Below are positions 22,370 to 26,963 of a stretch of DNA of 26,963 nucleotides, in pieces (position 1 is the first letter of the stretch; every line of letters begins with the position of its first letter). The notes below the pieces were generated by a model. That model was not told the origin of the DNA and searched no databases. It worked only from the letters and a program-made list of their open reading frames with translations. The DNA is from CAIMMJ01 sp037131955 (GTDB lineage: Bacteria > Bacteroidota > Bacteroidia > UBA4408), in NCBI GenBank assembly GCA_037131955.1, contig JBAXQC010000038.1, positions 1 through 26,963 of the forward strand, given 5' to 3'. A program made the translations under genes and the position numbers.

Positions 22370-23620
22370 ATGAACAAAATAAATCTAGTTGAATCCTTTT
22401 CGGAGTTCAAAGAATTTAAAAACATTGACAGACCTACAATGATGAGTATCATGGAGGATGTTTTTAGATCGTTGTTAATTAAAAAATACGGTACCGACGA
22501 AAATTTTGATATTATCATCAATCCAGACAAAGGAGATTTGGAAATTTTCAGAAACAGAGAAATAGTAGACGATGAATTTGCTGACGATAGCTTTGACTAC
22601 GACGAAAACCGTCACATATCTTTGAGCGACGCCCACAAAATTGAACCGGACTTTGAAATTGGTGAAGAAATTACAGAGCCTGTAAACCTCGAAGAATTTG
22701 GAAGAAGAGCTGTTTTATCAATCCGTCAAAACCTACAAGCCAAAATAAATGATTTTGAGAAAGACGGAATATTTAAAAAATACAAAGATAGAACCGGAGA
22801 TATTGTTACAGGTGAAGTTTATCAAACCTGGAAAAAGGAAATTTTACTAAGAGACGACGAAGGCAATGAACTAATTCTTCCAAAAACGGAACAAATACCT
22901 TCTGATTTTTTCAAAAAAGGTGATACAGTTAGAGGGGTTGTTTTAAGAGTAGAAATGAAAAACTCTTCTCCAATCATTATTGTATCTCGCACTTCTCCTA
23001 TGTTCCTAGAAAGGTTGTTTGAACAAGAGGTTCCAGAAGTATTTGATGGATTAATTACCATTAAAAAAATTGTGAGAGAACCAGGCGAAAGATCAAAAGT
23101 AGCCGTAGAATCTTACGACGATAGAATTGATCCAGTTGGAGCTTGTGTTGGAATGAAAGGTTCGAGAATTCATGGAATTGTTCGAGAATTAAAAAATGAA
23201 AACATAGATGTTATAAATTATACAAATAACATGCAACTCTATATTTCAAGAGCGCTGAGTCCGGCAAAAATCACATCAATTAAACTAGACGAAGACGAAA
23301 AAAGAGCAGAGGTTTATTTAAAACCCGATCAGGTTTCTTTAGCCATTGGAAAAAATGGATACAACATCAAATTGGCAAGCAGATTAACAGGGTATGATAT
23401 TGATGTTTATCGCGATAACGAAACAGACAATGAAGATGTGGATTTAGAGGAATTTAGTGATGAAATTGAAAGTTGGATGATTGATGAGTTAAAAGAAATT
23501 GGTTGCGACACCGCAAAAAGTGTTCTTGAAATTACCACTGATGAGTTGGTAAGAAGAACAGACTTAGAAGAGGAAACCATCAACGAAATCAAATCTATTT
23601 TAAGAGCTGAATTTGAATAA
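22370..23620 (+). CDS. nusA: Transcription termination/antitermination factor NusA
   Basis: 416 residues. NusA rides on RNA polymerase and controls pausing, intrinsic termination and antitermination. The N-terminal RNA polymerase-binding domain covers about 1-125. An S1 domain follows at about 140-205 (GDIVTGEVY, GDTVRGVVLRVE), then KH1 with DPVGACVGMKGSRI (254-267) and KH2 with QVSLAIGKNGYNIKLASRLTG (321-341). The final ~65 residues are an acidic, helix-hairpin-like tail, without the paired acidic repeats of the longer E. coli protein. The acidic insert in the N-terminal domain (about 64-100) is a common Bacteroidota trait, from memory. ATG start after an A-rich stretch, 1 nt downstream of rimP. 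Confidence 0.95.
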   Translation: MNKINLVESFSEFKEFKNIDRPTMMSIMEDVFRSLLIKKYGTDENFDIIINPDKGDLEIFRNREIVDDEFADDSFDYDENRHISLSDAHKIEPDFEIGEEITEPVNLEEFGRRAVLSIRQNLQAKINDFEKDGIFKKYKDRTGDIVTGEVYQTWKKEILLRDDEGNELILPKTEQIPSDFFKKGDTVRGVVLRVEMKNSSPIIIVSRTSPMFLERLFEQEVPEVFDGLITIKKIVREPGERSKVAVESYDDRIDPVGACVGMKGSRIHGIVRELKNENIDVINYTNNMQLYISRALSPAKITSIKLDEDEKRAEVYLKPDQVSLAIGKNGYNIKLASRLTGYDIDVYRDNETDNEDVDLEEFSDEIESWMIDELKEIGCDTAKSVLEITTDELVRRTDLEEETINEIKSILRAEFE

Positions 23621-23657
23621 ATAATCTATTTAGTAAAAAAAAGAGCCTGTAAAAACC

Positions 23658-23665
23658 TATATTTG
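23658..23665 (+). promoter_or_regulatory. Possible internal promoter before infB
   Basis: TATATTTG is a full match to the TAnnTTTG -7 box in the 62-nt gap between nusA and infB. It would give a leader of about 10 nt. The -33 region holds only TTTAG at 23629-23633, an imperfect match, so the call is moderate. It would allow IF-2 to be made apart from the rimP promoter and its leader hairpin. Confidence 0.4.
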
Positions 23666-23682
23666 CACCGTTAAAATTTAAG

Positions 23683-26628
23683 ATGTCAGAAACCTCAGTA
23701 AAAAGATTAAGTAAAGTTGCAAAAGAGCTCAATATTTCCATTGGTTCCATTGTAGAATTTTTGGGCAAGAAAGGGTTTAAAATAGAATCCAATCCCAATG
23801 GAAAAATAGGGGACGAGGAGTACGGTCATTTGCTAAAAGAATTTCAATCTGACAAAAAAGCAAAAGAAGAATCAGAACAACTTTTAAAAGCAAAAGAGGC
23901 TAAAAAAGATTTGGCAATTGAAGCTTCAAAACAAGAAGTAAAGGTTGTAGCTGCCGCATTGCCAACTCAAACTACAGAAGAGGTTGCCTCAGGGCCAACA
24001 GCCTCAACCAATCCTGTAATAGACGAGCCCAAAGAGTTTGAAATAAAATCTACTGCTAAAAAAATAGAAGTAAAAGAAGGCGAAGAAAATGTTATTATAG
24101 CCAAATCTGACGAAGAAATTTCTGTTAAGGTAAAAGGTAAAATAGATTTATCTACTTTAAACTCTAAAACCAAACCCGATAAGAAAAAGAAAGAGACAAA
24201 AGAAGAAATAGCCGAAGCAAAAAAATCTAAGTTAAAAGTATCCAAAAAAGCAGACCCAACAATTAAAAGTAAAGGGAAAGCCGAAAACGAAGCAATTGCT
24301 GAAAAAGAACAAATAAAAGAAGAAAGTGTGCCTGTGCTGCCCGATACAACAGAAACACCAGTTAAACCCGACGAGGTTATAGAAGAGGATAACATACACG
24401 TTACAAAATACGAAAAGCTTGGCGGTGTTAAATTGTTGGGCAAAATGGAACTCCCTGTAAAAGAGGAAAAGAAAAAAATACCTGCTGGCTCATCAAATTC
24501 TAATGCTGATTTAGCTAAGAAAAAACGCAAAAGAATAAAGAAAACCGTAAACAAAGAATTTTTTAATACAAAAGGCGAATTCACACCAGGAAGCCGTCCT
24601 CCAGGACAAGCAGGAGCAACAGCTCCTAACCAGGCAGGTGGTGCAGCTCCAAGCAGGCCAAATGACTTTAGAAATAAAAACTACAAAGGAAATAAACCTC
24701 CCGAGAAAGTTGAAAAGGCTGAATTAACCGCTGAAGAAATTCAGGCTCAAATAAAAGAAACTCTTGCTAGATTAAGTGGTGCCGGAAAATCAAAAACATC
24801 TAAACTTCGTCGTCAAAAAAGAGATACATTCAGCGAAAAACGCCAGGAAGCAGCCGACCAAGAAGAGGCGGACAAATCAACATTAAAGGTTACAGAATTT
24901 GTATCTGCAAGTGAGCTGTCTAGAATGATGAATGTTCCTGTAAATGAAGTAATTTCTACTTGTATGAGTTTGGGAATGTTCGTTTCTATCAATCAAAGAT
25001 TAAGTGCAGAAACTATAGTTGTTGTTGCCGAAGAATTTGGATATAAAGTAGAATTTGTAAGTGCAGAAGATACTGTTGACTCAAAAGATGAAGCAGATAA
25101 GGAAGAAGACTTAATTACACGTCCACCAATTGTTACGGTTATGGGTCACGTAGACCACGGTAAAACATCTTTATTGGATTATATAAGAAAAGCAAATGTA
25201 ATTGCCGGTGAAGCTGGTGGAATTACCCAACATATTGGTGCTTATGCAGTGGAACTTGATGGTGGTAGAAAAATAGCTTTTTTAGATACGCCAGGTCACG
25301 AAGCCTTTACTGCAATGAGAGCACGTGGTGCACAGGTAACTGATATTGTTATTGTAGTGGTTGCCGCAGACGACAATGTAATGCCTCAAACAAAGGAAGC
25401 CATTAATCATGCTCAGGCTGCAAGCGTGCCTATTGTTTTTGCAATTAATAAAATTGATAAACCGGGTGCAAATCCTGATAAAATAAGAGAGGAACTTTCT
25501 GCCATGAATATTTTGGTAGAGGAATGGGGTGGAAAATACCAATGCCAAGAAATTTCTGCAAAAAAAGGTACAAACATTGATACTTTACTGGAAAAAGTGT
25601 TGCTGGAGGCAGACTTACTTGAATTAAAAGCCAATCCTAACAAAAATGCAATTGGAACTGTAATTGAATCTTCACTAGATAAGGGAAGAGGATATATTTC
25701 CACCATTTTAGTACAATCAGGAACATTAAAAGTAGGAGATATTGTTTTGGCGGGATCTTATAGTGGAAGAGTAAAAGCATTAACAAACGAAAGAAATGCA
25801 ACCATTAAAAAAGCGGGCCCATCTACTCCTGCACTAATGTTGGGACTAAGTGGTGCACCAACTGCAGGAGATAAGTTTAAAGTAATGAGCGACGAAAGAG
25901 AGGCCCGTGAAATCGCAACAAAACGAATGCAATTGTTGCGTGAGCAAGGTTATCGTTCTCAAAAACATATCACATTAGATGAAATTGGAAGAAGGCTCGC
26001 AATTGGCGACTTTAAGGAGTTAAACATTATTGTAAAAGGTGATGTTGACGGTTCAATAGAAGCATTAACTGATGCATTATTAAAACTTTCTACAGAGCAA
26101 GTTCAAGTAAATGTTATTCATAAATCTGTGGGTCAGGTAACTGAGTCAGATGTATTATTGGCATCTGCCTCTAATGCTATAATTGTTGGATTCCAAGTTA
26201 GACCATCACTAAACGCTAGAAAAATTGCAGAACAAGAGCAAATAGAAATAAGGCTATACAGTATTATCTACGATGCCATAAATGAAATTAAGGCAGCAAT
26301 GGAAGGCATGTTGGCTCCAGAATACGAAGAAAAAATTACTTGTAACGTTCAGGTTCGTCAAGTGTTTAAAATCTCAAAAGGAGGGACCATTGCAGGATGT
26401 ATGGTAACAGATGGAAAAATTACAAGAAACTCAAAAGTTAGAATTATCAGAAACGGTATTGTAATCCATACCGGTCATATAGATACGCTAAAAAGGTTTA
26501 AAGACGACGCCAAAGAAGTTGCAACTGGCTACGAATGCGGTATAAGCATTGAAAAATTTAATGATATCGAAGAAAATGATGTTATTGAAGGTTACGAAAT
26601 GGTTGAAGTTAAAAGAAAAGGGGCATAA
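23683..26628 (+). CDS. infB: Translation initiation factor IF-2
   Basis: A 981-residue GTPase that brings initiator tRNA to the 30S subunit and promotes subunit joining. The first IF2-N helical domain is at about 1-55 (RLSKVAKELNISIGSIVEFLGKKG). A long Lys/Glu/Pro-rich disordered linker runs to about 400 and includes a short Gly/Pro/Ala patch near 305-325. A second IF2-N module lies at about 402-458. The G domain follows: G1 GHVDHGKT (488-495), G3 DTPGH (535-539), G4 NKID (589-592) and G5 SAKK (625-628). The later beta-barrel and C-terminal fMet-tRNA-binding domains (GYECGISIEKFNDIEENDVIE near the end) are complete. The length is at the large end for the family because of the linker, as is usual in Bacteroidota. 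ATG start. Confidence 0.97.
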   Translation: MSETSVKRLSKVAKELNISIGSIVEFLGKKGFKIESNPNGKIGDEEYGHLLKEFQSDKKAKEESEQLLKAKEAKKDLAIEASKQEVKVVAAALPTQTTEEVASGPTASTNPVIDEPKEFEIKSTAKKIEVKEGEENVIIAKSDEEISVKVKGKIDLSTLNSKTKPDKKKKETKEEIAEAKKSKLKVSKKADPTIKSKGKAENEAIAEKEQIKEESVPVLPDTTETPVKPDEVIEEDNIHVTKYEKLGGVKLLGKMELPVKEEKKKIPAGSSNSNADLAKKKRKRIKKTVNKEFFNTKGEFTPGSRPPGQAGATAPNQAGGAAPSRPNDFRNKNYKGNKPPEKVEKAELTAEEIQAQIKETLARLSGAGKSKTSKLRRQKRDTFSEKRQEAADQEEADKSTLKVTEFVSASELSRMMNVPVNEVISTCMSLGMFVSINQRLSAETIVVVAEEFGYKVEFVSAEDTVDSKDEADKEEDLITRPPIVTVMGHVDHGKTSLLDYIRKANVIAGEAGGITQHIGAYAVELDGGRKIAFLDTPGHEAFTAMRARGAQVTDIVIVVVAADDNVMPQTKEAINHAQAASVPIVFAINKIDKPGANPDKIREELSAMNILVEEWGGKYQCQEISAKKGTNIDTLLEKVLLEADLLELKANPNKNAIGTVIESSLDKGRGYISTILVQSGTLKVGDIVLAGSYSGRVKALTNERNATIKKAGPSTPALMLGLSGAPTAGDKFKVMSDEREAREIATKRMQLLREQGYRSQKHITLDEIGRRLAIGDFKELNIIVKGDVDGSIEALTDALLKLSTEQVQVNVIHKSVGQVTESDVLLASASNAIIVGFQVRPSLNARKIAEQEQIEIRLYSIIYDAINEIKAAMEGMLAPEYEEKITCNVQVRQVFKISKGGTIAGCMVTDGKITRNSKVRIIRNGIVIHTGHIDTLKRFKDDAKEVATGYECGISIEKFNDIEENDVIEGYEMVEVKRKGA

Positions 26629-26767
26629 TCCTAAAATCGATTAATTTTTTAATTCCAAATTCTATATTTTGTAAATATCATAGATTACATCTGTCTTACA
26701 TACTACTTTTCAATTAAATTTTAAATATTCATTTATTAAAACTACAAGAAATTTGCGGCTTTTATAA

Positions 26768-26827
26768 ATGTGGGAACTATCGGGTACGTTCGCCGCGGCG
26801 AACAGTGACCTCAAGAAGAAAAATTAA
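26768..26827 (+). CDS. Possible 19-codon micro-ORF in repeat copy 1
   Basis: ATG to TAA. The peptide reads MWELSGT followed by FAAANSDLKKKN. The same frame, start and stop are kept in copy 2. The three codon differences between copies all change the amino acid, which does not favour selection on the peptide; the frame may be accidental because the palindrome and its 3' flank are fixed for other reasons. Codon use is far more GC-rich than in neighbouring genes. Confidence 0.15.
   Translation: MWELSGTFAAANSDLKKKN
26788..26803. repeat. 16-bp perfect palindrome in copy 1
   Basis: GTTCGCCGCGGCGAAC equals its own reverse complement with no loop. It could be a dimeric-protein site in DNA or form a hairpin in RNA. 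In copy 1 the flanks GGTAC and GT(G)ACC can extend the RNA stem with bulges. Confidence 0.9.
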
Positions 26828-26858
26828 AAAATAGCAGATAAGGTAACAAGAAAATAAA

Positions 26859-26885
26859 AAAAGCCGCAATATGTTTGCGGCTTTT
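26859..26885. terminator. Hairpin with flanking A and T runs (bidirectional terminator-like)
   Basis: AAAAGCCGCAA (26859-26869), loop TATGT, TTGCGGCTTTT (26875-26885): an 11-bp perfect stem with T runs in both directions. It lies between the two repeat copies and ends 4 nt before the ATG of the second micro-ORF. It could end infB transcription or be part of the repeat unit. Confidence 0.7.
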
Positions 26886-26889
26886 ATAA

Positions 26890-26949
26890 ATGCGGGAACT
26901 ACTGGGTTCGTTCGCCGCGGCGAACAGTGACCTCAAGAAGAAAAATTAA
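26890..26949 (+). CDS. Possible 19-codon micro-ORF in repeat copy 2
   Basis: ATG to TAA. The peptide reads MRELLGS followed by FAAANSDLKKKN. The last 12 residues are the same as in copy 1. It starts just after the terminator-like hairpin. A coding role is speculative. Confidence 0.15.
   Translation: MRELLGSFAAANSDLKKKN
26910..26925. repeat. 16-bp perfect palindrome in copy 2
   Basis: Identical to the palindrome in copy 1. Here the left flank is GGTTC, so the extended RNA pairing possible in copy 1 is weaker. Confidence 0.9.
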
Positions 26950-26963
26950 AAAATAGCAGATAA

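Larger units (their letters stand above)
26752..26841. repeat. Tandem repeat, copy 1 (122-bp period)
   Basis: 90 nt that recur at 26874-26963 with four mismatches (26771, 26780, 26781, 26786), all lying between the shared 5' TTTGCGGCTTTTATAAATG and the central palindrome. The 3' half (palindrome onward) is identical. It is preceded by ACAAGAAA (26744-26751), as is copy 2 (26846-26853), but copy 1 lacks the 20 nt (26854-26873) that carry most of the left arm of the hairpin. The centre is GC-rich (26 of 44 bases at 26771-26814) in an AT-rich region. Confidence 0.95.
26629..26963. other. Non-coding region after infB
   Basis: 335 nt to the window edge without a recognisable protein gene. The first ~120 nt (26629-26743) are AT-rich and show no clear hairpin terminator for infB. 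The rest holds the tandem repeat, hairpin, palindromes and micro-ORFs listed separately. Confidence 0.8.
26874..26963. repeat. Tandem repeat, copy 2 (runs to window edge)
   Basis: The second copy, exactly 122 nt downstream of copy 1. It is cut by the window end, so more units may follow. It differs from copy 1 by having a complete hairpin just before and overlapping its first bases. Confidence 0.95.

Noticed and set aside
23967..24584. Minus-strand open frame of 205 codons within infB
   Set aside because: It is antisense to the Lys/Glu-rich linker of IF-2 and reads as Ser/Phe-rich low-complexity text, the expected complement of Lys/Glu codons.
26782..26815. tRNA T-arm-like text (GGTTCG) near the palindrome
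   Set aside because: The surrounding bases do not form an acceptor stem or anticodon arm, and no CCA-end context is seen.
26752..26963. CRISPR-like array
   Set aside because: Only two units of 90 nt or more with no regular short repeat and spacer pattern, and no cas genes in the window.

Overview
This window looks like a chromosome segment from a member of the Bacteroidota. The signs are a very large surface protein ending in a type IX secretion (T9SS) C-terminal sorting domain, a fused lpxC-fabZ gene, A-rich rather than Shine-Dalgarno-like sequence before most starts, low G+C, and promoters of the Bacteroidota form (TTTG, about 19-21 nt, TAnnTTTG). The class within the phylum cannot be told from what is here. 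No tRNA, rRNA, CRISPR array, transposase or phage gene was seen.

Layout. (1) 1-11838 (+): one uninterrupted reading frame of at least 3945 residues, cut by the left edge of the window. It encodes a secreted, Ser/Thr/Asn/Gly-rich, beta-strand-repeat protein built of four long super-modules, with one IPT/TIG-like domain, an Ig/FN3-like domain and the T9SS sorting tail. A bidirectional hairpin terminator separates it from the convergent next operon. (2) 11912-16186 (-): the lipid A operon lpxD, lpxC/fabZ, lpxA, followed 8 nt downstream by a phosphoglucose/phosphomannose isomerase-like SIS protein. (3) 16341-17348 (+): an exported WG-repeat protein. (4) 17587-21336 (+): the early tetrapyrrole operon hemA, hemC-hemD (one fused gene), hemB. 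These overlap tightly and make uroporphyrinogen III from glutamyl-tRNA, apart from the aminomutase step (hemL is not here). (5) 21339-21683 (-): a small unrecognised membrane protein with its own good promoter. (6) 21916-26628 (+): the conserved rimP-nusA-infB translation/transcription operon, with a strong promoter and a terminator-like hairpin inside its short leader. (7) 26629-26963: non-coding DNA with two copies of a 122-bp-period repeat. Each copy carries a GC-rich 16-bp perfect palindrome and the same 19-codon micro-ORF; the second copy runs to the window edge.

Most of the window is core housekeeping. The parts most worth a second look are the terminal tandem repeat with its conserved micro-ORF, the hairpin between the rimP promoter and its TTG start, the hemC-hemD fusion in a cluster where three genes begin with TTG, and the super-modular architecture of the giant adhesin-like protein.
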